A stretch of DNA of 64,000 bases from Apteryx mantelli (Eukaryota > Chordata > Aves > Apterygiformes > Apterygidae), in assembly GCF_036417845.1 (NCBI RefSeq), contig NC_090020.1:48468425-48532424 (forward strand). Direction: 5' to 3'. Shown here one piece after another: positions 25,481 to 39,350 of this stretch. Position 1 is the first letter of the stretch. The number at the start of each line of letters is the position of its first letter. The notes beneath the pieces were generated by a model. The model made no database searches, was not told the origin of the DNA, and saw nothing but the letters and a program-made list of their open reading frames with translations. The position numbers and the translations under genes were made by a program.

Positions 25481-28400
25481 CTTACTGAAATAGTGTCTCA
25501 CCGAATAAATGTTTGGAAGCTTATTCCAGCTTCCAGATGACCTTGGAGAGTCGCACGGTGCCGTGCGAACACATCAGGGTGACAGCAGACTAGACGCCGC
25601 AGAATGCACCATGTGCTGCAATGAGCCATTTACGAACAAGTCTGGCAACAGCACACGACCTGTTCTACAGCGCAGAATTATTCCCAGTCATTCGCATCAT
25701 TAAATCACCTCTGTGTACAGTCTTCATTTGCCTTCATTGCCAGCAGTGATTCATCGGAAGTGCTTAACTGCAATATCTCAGATCTACAGATTATCTCTAG
25801 TGTTACATCGTTCCCTTGAGGTCTCTCTCAAAGAGTTTGTTCTGTGCAGCACTGCAGCTCCCTTCTCGAAGGTGAAACACAAGATTAATCCACTTTAAAA
25901 AAAATGAACAGAAAGAGGTGGGAAATATCACTGCAGAATTTCTACATCTGTCATGTTGTCAGAACACATTTCACATTCCCTGTGGAGTTTTACACTAAAT
26001 GCATTTCAGCAAAGAACCAACGCAATTGCTGTATCAGATGAATATTCTTAAAGGGGGCAGAAATGATAAATCTGAATTCCACCTTTGAGCCAGAAACAAG
26101 CTAGTGAAATTCAGTAAGAGAACCCTGCTACGTGCTGTATTGATTGGCAAGCATTTGACTTTCCATCTTGTAACCAGAAAAACTAGACTACAATCAGAGA
26201 ACGCTCCTTTCCCTCGTTTCTTCTAAAGATATCAGCAATCAAATCCCAAGCATCAAAGCACAGAGACTTTGATGGGTGTCCTGCAGGGGTAATGTCGGAG
26301 ACAGAAGGTGGTGATGGTAAAACTAGACTGAAAAACACCTACCATTCATGCATGATTCAAGCCACAGACAGCATTCCCTAGGTACTGAAAAAGTTTTTTT
26401 AGCTACACGATCCATGCAGCTGACCTCATGCTACAGGGTTACGCTGTCCCTGTAGACCGTCTGGCAGAAAGCTTGAACATGGAGTTCCCTCATCAGTCTG
26501 GCAGCCACAGAAGAGAACAGCAAGAGGCTCTGAAAAGTCTGTAGTTACAGCCCAAACCCACAGGGCAACAGATCACTTCCACAGTGTGTTGAAATCATCC
26601 TCGTTCTCTGTGCCCTTTGCAAAGGTCACCTGTTTCCTTGCAAATTTTGGCATTTAATGAGTTATAACTAGCTTAGCTGAAGTGTCTCACCTTAGATTTG
26701 GATTTATAGCCAATAGTAGAGACGTGAAACTCTAGAGAATTTCCCTTGCCAATTTTTTTCTAATAGGAAATCCAAAGATTTCCTTTCCACTGAAGCAAGG
26801 GATTGGTTTAACATAATCTAGTTCAATGCAGTATGGACAAGTGCCTTAAAATCATTTTGTATTTTTCCCTAACCAATTAATATTGTAGTTTCTTTTATAA
26901 TTGTCAGCCTACCAGGAAACCTATAACATAACAATCCTATTATGTCACCTTCCAAGTCTAAATTGTTCTGCAAAATAAAAACTTTGTATGCGAGTGAGTA
27001 CATGTCCATATGTACATATACCTTGTATACATGACCCAGAAATAAGCCACAGATTTTAATGGTCTTTAGATCAAGTCCAATATAAAGTTAGACTGACACC
27101 ATTTTCATACGTTCTGATTAAAAGCTTTAGATAATATTTCCTTTCCAACTGCACGTATCATTTCAACAATTTTATCTTAATTATTTACATTGTGGATGGC
27201 TTCTTTCCTTGATGGGCAAGGCAAGCATCATGGCAGGAAACAAAATTGAGAATGGGAGAAATTAAAAGCTTTTTTTGTTTTAAAAAGATCCTCAATTTAT
27301 AGAGCTCCTCAACACACCGAAACACATTTGTTTGTGCAACCATCAACGATATCAGCAGAGGTCTGGAAAGAATAGTATTTGTTCATTAACAGCTCCTGCA
27401 GATCACAGCAGGTGAACACATAACAGATTGTTTTTTCTGGGATCTACCGAGCTGATGGCCAATACTTTTCTCTTATTGCTTTACATTCTTGCCAAATGAG
27501 TGACAGCTATTTTAAGGATTTCTATGATAGATGCTGAGAGCCAGGTTTTCAGGAGCACTGAGTACCCATCCCCAGCAGCAATCAACAGGAGCTGCAGGCA
27601 CTTGGCCTCTCTAAAAGGCACAGCTATAAATTTCACTAGACGTTCTCACTGTGCCATTATAACAAGCTAAAGTAGGTCACAATTTCTACCTATAACATTG
27701 TCAGTGACCTTCTATTATTATGTGTTATTTTCAATCTTGGCATAATATACTTGTTTCCTAACAAGCTGAATTTACTGCAATTAACATTCAGAATATATAC
27801 ACATACAGTATATTTATATATCTATTAAAATATACATAAAATCATGAAGTAGAATCATAAAGGTTAGTAAGCCTTGCTGGAATATAAATATGCTTCATTG
27901 CAAGCTTAATTATCATATACCCAAAGCTTCTATTAGTATCAGGGAATATAGGAAACCGATAATGTGCTAAACATAGATCCTGACCAAAGCTAAACTGACA
28001 GTTTTCAAAATACAGTTCTTGTCCCTTTAGGCATGAATTCTGAATAGTGACTGAGATATGCTATGCTACTGCTAGTCAGTATAGTCTGCTTGTCAGAGCA
28101 CTTGCAACTGTGAAACGCTGCTCTGTATGGAGAGATATCAGTGGAAAAGGCATGAACAAATTCAGTCAAATGCTGCCACACTCATGACTGAAGAATCGTG
28201 GATATTAAAATGCAATGTGAGCCTCTCATAAATATTGCCAGCCCTTAGTGCCTAAGATGGATATCAACTGCCTGCGCAGACAACAAGCAGCACATTCTAC
28301 GCCACGACTCTCAAGGTGGAACAAGATGTTAAATTTAATGCTAAATCCTCCTTCTGATTTTGACCCACAGAGAGAAATACCTCAGCAATTAAGACCACAA

Positions 28401-29476
28401 TTCTGCATCTCATAGCACCTGACACTTCTCCACTCATCACATATTTTGGGACCACAGTTATGTATTGTAGGTAAATAACGCCTTCTTCCACTCCTCTCTG
28501 TAGAACTTTTTTTCTTTTTCTATTTATTGTTATAGTTAAAGGAGGAAAAATCCTGGTACGTGCAGGAGCATATGTTTGTGTGAAATATATCTAATTAATT
28601 ACTTGAATAGCTGTAGGCAGAGTTGATGAGCACTAGCAGAGTAGATAGGAATTAAATCCGGGGGTTAAGGGATTATGTTCTCAGGAAATCAATGTTTCAT
28701 ATAGATACATCTTTAGGCTTTTCAGCTCTTGTTTGTGGAATGCATTTAAAATAGACCATTCACAGTGTGTTCACATTTAATTCTCAAATGCTTCATTAAA
28801 ACATTTCAAATCAGGAGAGCGGGCAGATTGCAAGTGTCCTTTCCACACAGACTGCTGTTTTGTAGTTGACCCTGACAGACAGTGACCTTTGCCAAAGCCT
28901 TCACTCTTGCCAGCTCTTCTGAGATCAAAGTGAAGGGAGTTCAGTTTTTCACATGGATGTTCCCTTTTCTTTTCTTTCATGGCTGCTGTTGATGATACTC
29001 ATGGAACGACTTGCGAAACAACAGGCTGAATAATCCTGTCCCCTAAGAACCAGCCTTTCCAGAATAAGGAGCTTTCAGACGCAGCATCTCCTTTCCTGAA
29101 GATGGATGGAGAAGGAAGAGATTATAGTAGTATGTTGCTGGCCCATCCTAGCAGCAAATTAAAATAGTTTCTGCTCAGCTGTGCTGGTCAGCAAGTGAGG
29201 GATGGACTCAGGACTCCTCATGCTCCCAAAGCGCACTCTGCAGAGGTCACGATATGTCTATAATCCGTAAAGTGTAATAAAGAGAATTTCTCTGCCCCTT
29301 TACTCTGGCAGCACAGAGACCTAAAGCCTAGTTGTACAAAGGCTGGGTATCAGTCTAAGAATTTGATCCAAGGAATGTGACTCCTTCCTGATGAAACAGT
29401 GTTTTTCTCCTAATATCTTTATCACACTGACCGAACACCTTCTATTATAGGCAATTTAAACAAAATCTTTGGTTAC

Positions 29477-29496
29477 ATATATATATATATATATAT
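29477..29496. repeat. (AT)10 microsatellite
   Basis: Uninterrupted AT dinucleotide repeat in intergenic sequence; probably length-polymorphic. Confidence 0.95.
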
Positions 29497-31029
29497 GAGA
29501 AATACAGGATTTAGAATACAAAATATTTTGTACTATCCTACTCTTCCATCTTCTACCTATCTCTAAAGATTTATGGATTCCTCTCTAAAGTTTGCAGCCA
29601 AGTATCTCATGCTGCACTCTGAAATAGAGGGGAGAAAGCTGTAAGTATTCTAGTAAACAACCCGTATTGAGTAATACATTTTTAAATAGTATGGACAATA
29701 TTTTAAAACAAAAATCATTACTGATGCCTTCAGTTCTCTGAGGAGAGAGACAGAGAGGCACTTTTCTAGGCCATATCAATTAAGTTCTTAGCTATGGAAA
29801 TGAAGAAATCTTTGCAAATAGTAGTAGTTTGCTCTATGTTGCTACAACTTGCTGTTAGATTTGGGGTGAACTCTGTAGTGAAACACCGTATATAACTGTT
29901 AGGGCTAAATGGACAATAATTTACTATTTAACGGCAGGTCTCCCCACCCTGACAACAAGGGTAACAGACAAATAGACAAAGCACTTCAAAATGCCAAGGA
30001 ACAGAGTAGAAATGGAGAGCTCCCAGAGAAGGAAGAGAAATCATCTCCCAGAGGAGAGAGGTCTCTTCCTCCATTTGCATTTTATTTCCAAGAGTTCAGT
30101 GCTGGAGGGGAGAATTGTTGCAGCTACAGTTGGTTTAATCCAGAATAAATTTCCTCTTAATAAATTAACATGAAGATGGTTTGAAACGTAACAGCAAAAA
30201 AGAAAAAGAAGATTTCTTTAACAAAAGGACAGAGAAGTCACGGTATGTAATAATGCTCTGGAGAGCTGGGAGCTAAACTGAGACACCTGCAAGCTAGCTG
30301 AATCAACTGAGCAACTGTGGATTCCTTTTTCTTACTTTCAGTTATAACCGCATTTCAGTTTTGTAGATCAAGAACTTAATACTTCTTGCATTTTGTCAGA
30401 ATAAACTTGTTGACATCTCACCTAATATTTACATAAACTCAAGGAACTTCAAGGAGCACAAACACACAATTTTTATAAGAGAAGACTGTTGTTACAGAAG
30501 AACCTTGTGGGGAAGAGAGAACAACTCCCAGTAAAGACAAATTTATGTAGCACCTTATTGAGAGTTAAATGCAATTTTTTTTTAAAATCATCATACACCT
30601 TGGGCTCTTGGGTACCTCTTCAAAACGATAAAGAAGGGAGCTTATCAAAATGGAAAGGATGAGTCAGTAGATTGCTTTAAAGGCGTAAGAGATCGGTTTC
30701 CTTTTGGCATCATTGTTTATCATTTTAATAGAGAATTAAATACCTCCTGAGCATTTACTTATTCTTTTATAAAACAAAATTTTAGCTGTAAGTCAATTTC
30801 TCCAAACCTATGTAGTCACAAGAGACCTGCAGGGAGGATCCCTAAATATTGCATCATATAAATTTAAAATTACGTGCCTTATCTATGCTGTGAAAGTTAA
30901 GGGAGGAAACAAGGTTATCTGTGTGTTTGTTTTATTTATAGCCTCTTTAGGAAAATGAAAGCTATAGTTTCTCCATCCAACATGAAAAAACCCCAAACAC
31001 ATGCATTTTAAAATATATTAAGAACTCAA

Positions 31030-32240
31030 AAAGTGACAGACCTGCAGAAGCAGTTGCCAGTAGGGAATCAGGATTTCTAGTGTTGTCAACATAAGGCTGA
31101 AAGCTGTTTAGCAGTTTCATCAGTGACCTGGAAGCATAAAAAATACAAAGTGAGCTGATAATACAAAGACCTGCAGAGTAATACATACTGATATATACAA
31201 ACAAAATAACTCTAACAACCAAATCTATGACACGACAGCACTATGACAATGACACCAGGATCACAGTGAACAGGGAACTGCACTCACCTTCTCAGGTGCA
31301 ACACTGATGAAAAAGGGGAAAAAAAAAGAAAAAAAAAGTTGACTAGTTTACAGAAAGGAACACAAAGGCTAAAGGCTTTTTTTTTTTTTTTAACCCACTT
31401 TATACTGCTTTGGTAAGATTAACAACAAAATATTGCATGCACTTCTGGCTCCACTTCTGAAGCAGAAATATCACAAATTGAAGAGGCTGCAAAAAAGTGA
31501 GGCAGTGCTTGGGGAAAGTGACCTAACTGTGGCAGGCTTCACTTAATCAAAAAATAGGTTATGAAAACATATTCAAGAATGATCTGCTTATAAATAATTG
31601 AAAATACAAAGTATTTAAAAGGCTCATCAGTTTAGAAAGGGGAAACGAAACACTGCATAAAAGTTAAACAAGTTTATATTGGAAATCTGACTTTCCTTTT
31701 TAAAATCACTGAGGATCATCAGTCACTAAACCAAATTATTAAGGGAATCCCCCAGATTTCAGATCGGGATAGAATCCCTTCTGGAAAAGGATCAAGGCTT
31801 AGAAATCCTAAAGGCAGCAGAGAAGGCAAAAGCGGAACTGTTATTCCCCAAATCCCACAGTCCCAGAATAGGGGGCGCCCAACGAAACTGGGAGATCACC
31901 TTAAAAAAACCGTGGAAGAAAGTACTTTTTTATACAGTGGGGAGTGAACATCTGAAACGTGCTGCTGCATGCGGTTAGGATGGCAAACAGTGTCGGCCAG
32001 TTGCAAAAGGGACCCGGCACATTTATGGGCCACAGGCCCATTAAAGAGAGACACTAAAGAGCTCTTAGGGTAAGAGGCAGGAAGGTGACTTGTGATGTTC
32101 CTCGCCTGGTGGCTGTGGATGCTGGGAGAGTACGAAGGGCACGGACAGTAGCATTGCACTCTCGCCCTAAAATGCATCTCCTATAGCCTCTACCAACAGC
32201 GTACTGGGCCGGATGGATCACTGGTCTGACCCAGCACACT
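31030..32240 (+). mobile_element. Ancient CR1 LINE, 3' part (end of reverse transcriptase ORF plus 3' UTR)
   Basis: Degraded but ordered similarity to older sauropsid CR1 elements can be followed along the + strand. Near 31,110-31,175 there is a stretch like the 'FIxDLE...ADDTK' region of reverse transcriptase (TTTCATCAGTGACCTGGAAG, then GCTGATAATACAAAG). Near 31,640 comes a 'CAGTTTAGAAAGG' block, and near 31,880-31,945 the 'AACGAAACTGGGAGATCACC ... AGAAAGTACTTTTTTATACA' block. The 3' end at 32,192-32,236 reads TACTGGGCCGGATGGATCAC followed by TGGTCTGACCCAGCAC. The frame is broken by many stops and indels, so the element is long dead. The identification is from remembered CR1 patterns; the left boundary is approximate. 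Confidence 0.7.
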
Positions 32241-35060
32241 TTCTCATCTGGCCCTTGAGGTTAGCGCTGCAAGGTTTATTTTAACTTTTTATACCCTCAA
32301 CGGTTTCACATAATCACCAGTAATAAAAAACTCAGAGTTTTTACTCTCCAAAGGATGGAATTGGGGGAAAAAAAAAAAAAAACCCACTCTGCTGCATGAC
32401 CTGAAACAGTGACACATTTTTTTAAGAAAGGGGGGAAGAAAAAAAAAAAGGGCAGCAATAGCTTTAAAGCCTGCTGTTCTATAGCTTTGCAACAACGGAA
32501 ACCTGCGCCTTATACAGTAGCACTGGAAAAAGAGATCAAGAAATTCCTGCCTTCCCAGTGAGACTCTATGTCTCCTTCTTTACCAAAGGCAAAAGTAACA
32601 CAACAGGTTTCAAACCTGACACTGTGTAAATATACTACTTTTCATTTCAGAGGTACTGATCAGAAGGGACAATATAGCAAAAGTGATTTTCTTAATATCG
32701 CAAATGACATACTGAATGGTATGGTATAATATGACCGCTCAGAAACACTGGAAGATAATCATTCCAGACTCACCAATAAAATTTTGTAACTGTACTTTAT
32801 TTATCTACGTATGTAAACACGGTATGGCAGGATTAGGGCCTATCTATCCACCTCCCTTACCTTTTGGTCTCTCTCACCTAGTCTCATCTATTTAATTAGC
32901 CGAGCCCATAGCAGGCTGCTGACAAACAGGTAACTTGTCTCAGATGAAAAGCAGAAATCAGCTGACAGGCAATGGCTCATTACGTTATGCCTCAGTGGTG
33001 AGTCAAATAAAGGCAAATATCGTCTGAAAAATACTTTTAAAACCACTTCAAAACATAGCCTACAAATGTAGAGATGCCATTTTAATATTATGTCTCGCAC
33101 TTCTTTTGTCAATGTCAAAACTATTAATCTTCTACATCAAGGAGACACTTTCATGAATATTCATATTACTATATGCAATACGTAAGTGCATTTTATCAGT
33201 CTGATAGAGATATTATGAGCAGCATGACCTATTTCTTATGTATACTGTTATCTTGATACTAATTAAAAAGTTAGTCTAAACTGCTTTGATACCAAAACCA
33301 AAACTATGTATTTCAGTATAGCGTGAGTAAAATATGCTTTCACACGGCTCTGAAACCGACAATTCCCTAGTATGCTTTACAAGTAATTTTTCTGTTATAT
33401 ATCCAATTGCAGAAGTCTTTGTTCTTACAAGGTATTAAGATTAGCTTTATTTGTTAATATATTATTTGTTCAGTTTTAAAAGATACTCCCATGTGGATGC
33501 AATTTATAAAAAATCATTATGGTAATTATGTCCCGGTTTCTATTGTTATGCTAGTCTTTCCCAGGTAGGATGCTCCAAAGTATTTTGCTCTATTCATTTC
33601 TGGAGAGCTTTATTCCTTTACATTTACTGTCTCTTAATTTGAAAAGTGTTATTTTTGTGTCAGCTATGTTTATGCTAAGAGTAGACACTAGCCAGACTTC
33701 TCCCTATCCTCTCAGAATAGATACAGCCCCCATTAGTGCAGGTCTCCCACATTACTCATTAAATACCTTTAAGACATGACTTCATGACATGCTAGAGAGC
33801 TTTATTCTCCCAGCCCCATTTAAACCTCTATAACTATCTTGGGTGTCTCCATGACATGTTTTATATTAACTGCTCCTGCACTTTCCTGACGAGACCACCG
33901 GTCCACTGGGAACAAAATGCAGATCATAAGTACACGTCTTCCTATTTTTGTAGCTGAATTCCTGTCCCTGAGCAGGGAGGACAGGTCTGTCTGCATGTCA
34001 AATCTACATCCAAACAGAAAGCGTTGGTGTGCTCCAAACCCTAGACCTCCACCACCCCAGTACCGCTTGGGAGTGACGAACGTACGGATACGACCTGCTG
34101 TGGGCTCCACGCTCTCCTTGCTCTTCATGTAGACATCTCCCAGTCACTTCCCACTGACTGAAGGGTCTTCGCTGTGAACCTGTCTCAACAGGAAAAACAA
34201 ACATATTTAAGTCCAAAGCAAATATATTTAGTTGAATATTTTGGCTTTCCACATTTTTTTTTATTTTTAATCTTTGTTACAGAAAGGACACATGAAGCGG
34301 TGATAAGCTGAGCACAGGCAGGTATATGCATGATCACAGAGCAGTTTATTAACAGATCAGTGAGGAGAGTCCTACTGCCTAGGTTTTTTTCTTTTTTTGG
34401 TAGATCTGGAAAAGATTTTTTCAGTCAAACCTTTATTTTCCAAACATGCAGAGTTGGCTGACAAAAATATTTTGAGAACTTATTTGGATTTCAGCTAATT
34501 GTTTTGATCCAAAAATGACATTAAAAAAAGAAAACAAAATGTTCTGATATTTTCATTTTTCAGTTTGAACTATATTTCCTTTTGAGAAGTAATTAATTTA
34601 TAAAACATTTAAATGTTATTAAATATTTAAAACCAAACTAATCTGAGGGGAACATTTAATTCAATCAAAATTTGCTTTTTGGCCCAGCCTGCAATTTGTA
34701 GGGAAAAAATAAAGCACAACCCTCTGCTTGGATACTACAGGAAGTAATTTTTATCCAGAATATTTAGCACTCTGTGAATCTCATATTCAGTTTTCTGTTT
34801 ATTAAAATCTGACAACATGCCATTAAGATTATATTTCAACTCTGAAACTCATTAGCTGCTCTGCTGGACTGGATAAATGTGACAGGAAAACCCCCGTTCT
34901 GGGGATATTAATGAAAAGCAGGCAATCCCTACCTAAACATCACAGGCACAAAAGAGTGCCTAATAATAACGATAATAAAAATTTTCACTCAATTTAATAC
35001 ACCACTCCAAATTATAGCGATTGTTTCAAATTTTTGAAATAAAAGAAATAATAAAAAAAA
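32241..35060. other. Intergenic, nothing recognised
   Basis: AT-rich, with A- and T-runs (for example 32,368-32,382). The overlapping ORFs around 33,820-34,250 show no domain. Confidence 0.55.
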
Positions 35061-35074
35061 GTGTGTTACCCTGC

Positions 35075-35410
35075 TCAGCTCGGTTGCACGTGTCGCCTGT
35101 CCCCTCCCACGTGTGACGAACACGCTTCAGCCCCGGTAACACGTTTCCCACCGCCTATTCCCCACCTCAGCTTTCCACTTGGGTGAAATCCACAGTTGCG
35201 GCGGTGCCAACGCTGCCAGCTCCCCCGGGGGGCCGAGGGACCCGAGACGGGCACGGGAGGTGCAGCCCCCGTTTCTCTTTGCTGAGCCTTACCACACCAG
35301 TGGGGAGATGCCTTCTGCGGCCACCCACCGCGCACACACAGCCAAAAGCCAGGGGACGGGGCTGCGGGTCCTCAGCCTGCTCGGCCCAAAAGCAGAACCT
35401 GGCAACCGTG
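35075..35410. promoter_or_regulatory. Orphan CpG-rich patch
   Basis: A GC- and CpG-rich block of about 330 bases inside very AT-rich DNA. It includes two E-box cores within ACGTG-type motifs (GCACGTGTCG and CCCACGTGTG). ORFs on both strands (about 35,075-35,457) follow from GC content and have no domain. It may be regulatory or simply a GC-rich island; no gene start is adjacent. Confidence 0.4.
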
Positions 35411-37511
35411 TTTTATGCACCAGCAGATCTTCTCGGCTACTACAGAAACTAATATGAAGACCCTAATCGGATGATGATAATCAGGTGCTTCCTCTCTGTG
35501 ACAGTAGCCTGGACTAAACAAATTTTTCTAAGTCAACTGTTTCCTGTTTATCAGGAACAACTACATCCTGAGCTAAAAAAAACCAAACCAAAACAAAACA
35601 AAAACTTTGAGGCTCAATCCTGAGGTGTTTATTAGCCAGGGAAGATGCAATTATTAACAAGTTAACAGGAAGCTCAAGTTATAATTATACAGAAAAGTCT
35701 AGTAATTACATCTTTGGAGACATAATTGGCCTAAAAATAATGGTGATATTTTAGCTGGAAGAAATGCTAAGTTGAAGCAGACAAATTAATTGTGGACCTA
35801 CAGATGATTAGTTCTGAGAGACAGTAAATTTGAGTGCACCGTATAATGCGAGGTACCTGTATTATCAAAAGCCACTATAACACTGAATGAACAATTGCAC
35901 AACGGTCTTCAGCAATAATTGATCAGTAAAATCCTCCAGAATTTGTCTGTGCTGTGGAAAAAAAGACTGACATCTGTTACAAAACCAAATCATTTCTCTT
36001 GGCTGTTTTTGTTTTAACTCATTGATTTCTATAACAGAGAGGATTTGACTTCTGTTCATGCACATTTCCTTAATTAGTTTAAAAAAAAAAAAAGGGTAAC
36101 AACTGAGATGAGAAATCATTATTAGGAAGTAGCTGGAAACAAAAATTCTCATTACTGGCTTCCAGATCAAAACATTTTAGGCCTTCACAGGGAAACAACT
36201 CTTGTTCACATATAATCAATTGAAATAAAAAACTTAATCTTACTATTAAAACACTTATGTTTCCTTAATGCTACTGAGCTCTAGATTAAACAGGCAGAAG
36301 ACAAGATGAGTATCCATCTCCAATCTTTGAATTAGAGAATCAACTTCCTATTGCCCAGCCAGGCCACAGCGTCCAGCTTCCCAAGAGGGTTTTATCTCTT
36401 TATTCTTCTAAGAAAGGAAGAACATTTGTATTTAGAATTCTCCAGCCTTTACTGAATATTCTGTCTTCAACCCTCGATTCCCAGGAAAAAACATTTCAAA
36501 TGGTGACTAAGAGGCTGTCAAACAGTCACTGCAGATTTTCTTCTTCCCAAGTCCTAACTGAATTTTCACTTTATTTTAGATCTTCTCAAGTCACAAGCAA
36601 TGTGATTTTGAATTCACTCATATTTAACTTACACAAATGTTTAAAGAAGAGAAATGAACTTCACTCTATCATGAGCTCATGTTATGCTAATAGTCACAGA
36701 AAACTACTGTAACACATACAGTCAGTTTAAACTGGCCTTCATTTTCATCAAAATCAAAGCCTAACACTATGCACTACTATAAAATAGAAAAACATACTCA
36801 GAATGATAAAGCTTCAAGTAACTAATAACATTGTTTACATTTAAGTAAACAGGTTTTCAGCAGAGTTCAGGTTTTCAGGCTTTTTCTCTGGGAAATTTAA
36901 AATTTTTACTGACATTTTTCAATCTTGTTGTTATAAAACTTGAAGAAAGGATTCCAGACGAGGCTGAGTAAAACAGGTTGGCAGTTTGGTTTGTTGAGGC
37001 GCAGAAGACCTTCTGTTCACGGGAATACTAACATTCTCCCGCATTCACTTGAATTACTGTGAGGCCTCACAGGCAAAGGGGACACGGGGCAGTTTGGCAA
37101 CGAATGCAGTGGGCCATGGAAGGTGCCCTGTTGCGCGCCCAAGCGCAAAAATCATCCAACTCATCATCACCAGAACAGGCTCAGGCTGTGGAACACCTCA
37201 AAACAAAGTGTTTCAACTCTGGAACCGAAGAGAGAAAGTATCAGAATGAAGTATTTGAACACATTTCATCTGAGAGGTCCTGAAAACTTCTGCTCCATAA
37301 AAATACATTTCAGTTTCTTGTCCCAATCACAGAGAAAAGTAAATATCCAAGGAGAGAAATGCTGATTCTTTGGCCACGTCTGTTTATTCCAGACTGGCCA
37401 TAGAAAACTCATATTTATTTAAAATCAACAGGTATCCGTTCCTTTCCCCTTGCTTTATTCCAATTTTAGTGGAAGCAGCTTTCTCCTCTTACTAATCAAG
37501 CCACAATAATA

Positions 37512-37534
37512 ATTAGCATAAACTTTATGCTAAT
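37512..37534. promoter_or_regulatory. Perfect inverted repeat containing two octamer-like (POU) motifs
   Basis: The arms ATTAGCATAAA and TTTATGCTAAT are exact reverse complements around one C. Each arm contains ATGCTAAT (or its complement), one base from the canonical octamer ATGCAAAT bound by POU-domain factors. It is a plausible dimeric factor site in intergenic DNA; function is inference only. Confidence 0.6.
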
Positions 37535-39330
37535 GCACAGATCTCATCTCCTAATTTATCTGCCTTGTAGATTCATTTCCAGTCAACATCCTTATAAAAC
37601 CAAGGTTCTTATTTTGATGAGGCAAATGACAGCTGTATCAGCTTATTTCATTACATTAAAGTGCCAAAAGAATAACATAATACTTATTACTATTATAGTT
37701 TTTAACCAACATTACAATCCCCTGATTTCATAAGTCATAGTTCTTGTACCATTACACATTTTTCTTGAATGCTTACAAGTCTGATACCAGCTACTTGTTA
37801 CACATTATTGCTTCTATTACTATAGCACTTTGTAGTAGTACTAATGCACCAGGAGTACACTATTCCTCTCCAGTCATTCTTAAGTTAAGATAAACATATC
37901 TTCTGCACCTATAACCTTGCTTCATAAGTTAACATTTTATTTTCTACAATTTTTTCTTACAACTCTAATGGTTCTTCATTGCTCTAAGCTGACATGGGAG
38001 AACACTGCATGCTACATCCGGGAAGAAGATTGCTTTGGTTTCATGATCAAACCACGGTGTGTTAACTAAACCTGAATCAGTTGAAGAAATAACTATTTTT
38101 TCTCTTAATACTCATATATTTGAATGTATGATTTCAATGGATAGTCCTTTTTCTTTTGAATCATGAATCCTGTGAGGGTCATTCCCCAAAGACGGCTGAC
38201 ATAGATTGTTAATAAAGCCAAATGTCACTAAAATAGACCTTTCTGATCAAATTGTTTTAAAAAAAATAGATTCCCATCATTGACTTTTATTCCACCAATG
38301 CCACATTTAGATGTTAACTTTTTAGAGCACAAAACAACATCCCTTTTATGCAACGAGTGCAGCTGTGGAAAGGTGCACCTTGCCATACTTTAAGCAACTT
38401 CATTGTTTTTGTAAAGCACAAGCCCTGCCTAAAGCTCTTAATATTTGCCCAGTTGGAAATTCCTAGACCAGAAAAGGCCAGAAAGCTTATTTTGAAAAAA
38501 TTAAATTTCACTTTCTGGAGGTAAAGGGGTTTCCTACAAAATTATCTAAAGCCTATTAAAAAAGGACTATTGAAGCATTGAACCAAAGAAATTTAAGAGT
38601 TTCCCCTGCTTTCCCTCAGCTATCTTCATTTCTTTCAAGCTGCTTCACCATTCCGCACCGCCTATCTGTAGTTATTCTGAAATCTATCTGCAGGAAAAAA
38701 AATTACTATACAGTCCAAGAATAAAAAATAGTCTTCTCATATTACTGCTGATCATACAAGAAAGAAGGTCATCAAGGTGGAAGACAGGACGCATCTGTGA
38801 AACGACCTAGAACCAGCACTGCATGAAAATGGATTTGATTATTTTAGCACAATAAGTATAAAAAAAGTAATACAGATCAACTTTTGAGGAAGTGGCCTTG
38901 CTGGAACAAACAAGTGCAGGTCAAATACTCTACAGAGTGTATTTATACTGTTTAGTTTATTTTTCCCCTCAACAAAAAGTAAATATTTTATAAGGACAAC
39001 AGAGCATTTCATAAAGCAAGCTAAATAAGAGGCCAAAAGAACTCTGTTCCTTTGAAATACCAAGATTTTTTCCTGCTTACTCACCACCCATAGCAATATT
39101 GTCAGGTACCTAGAAAATGTACGGCTTAAATAATATTAAATAGCTATAGAAAAAAAATAAAAGTTATCCCCTTTTTGAGCTGCTTCCAATTTTCTGCCCT
39201 CTCAACAGAAAGCTTACTTTCACCAAAGGAAAAGGAAAAAGGGAACCCATTCTTCCCATTGCATCTGGGTATCAGTTCTGCTAGGAATTCCAAGCAAGAG
39301 ACAACTTTCCTACAGCCAGGAGGCATAGTT

Positions 39331-39350
39331 CCCCTCTTCTAGAAGAGGGG
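39331..39350. repeat. Perfect 20-base palindrome
   Basis: CCCCTCTTCTAGAAGAGGGG equals its own reverse complement, with an XbaI-type TCTAGA centre. It has no spacer, so it can pair only with itself or form a cruciform. No transcript is known here. Confidence 0.95.

Larger units (their letters stand above)
21311..31000. other. Intergenic, nothing recognised apart from listed repeats
   Basis: No convincing exon. ORFs at 21,751-22,257 (-), 24,006-24,380 (+) and 24,996-25,409 (-) have no domain signature and carry no flanking splice signals that link to another open frame. Confidence 0.5.

Noticed and set aside
31866-31878. CTCF-like core TAGGGGGCGC
   Set aside because: Only the right half of the motif fits; the CCAS part upstream is missing, and the site lies in degraded CR1 sequence.
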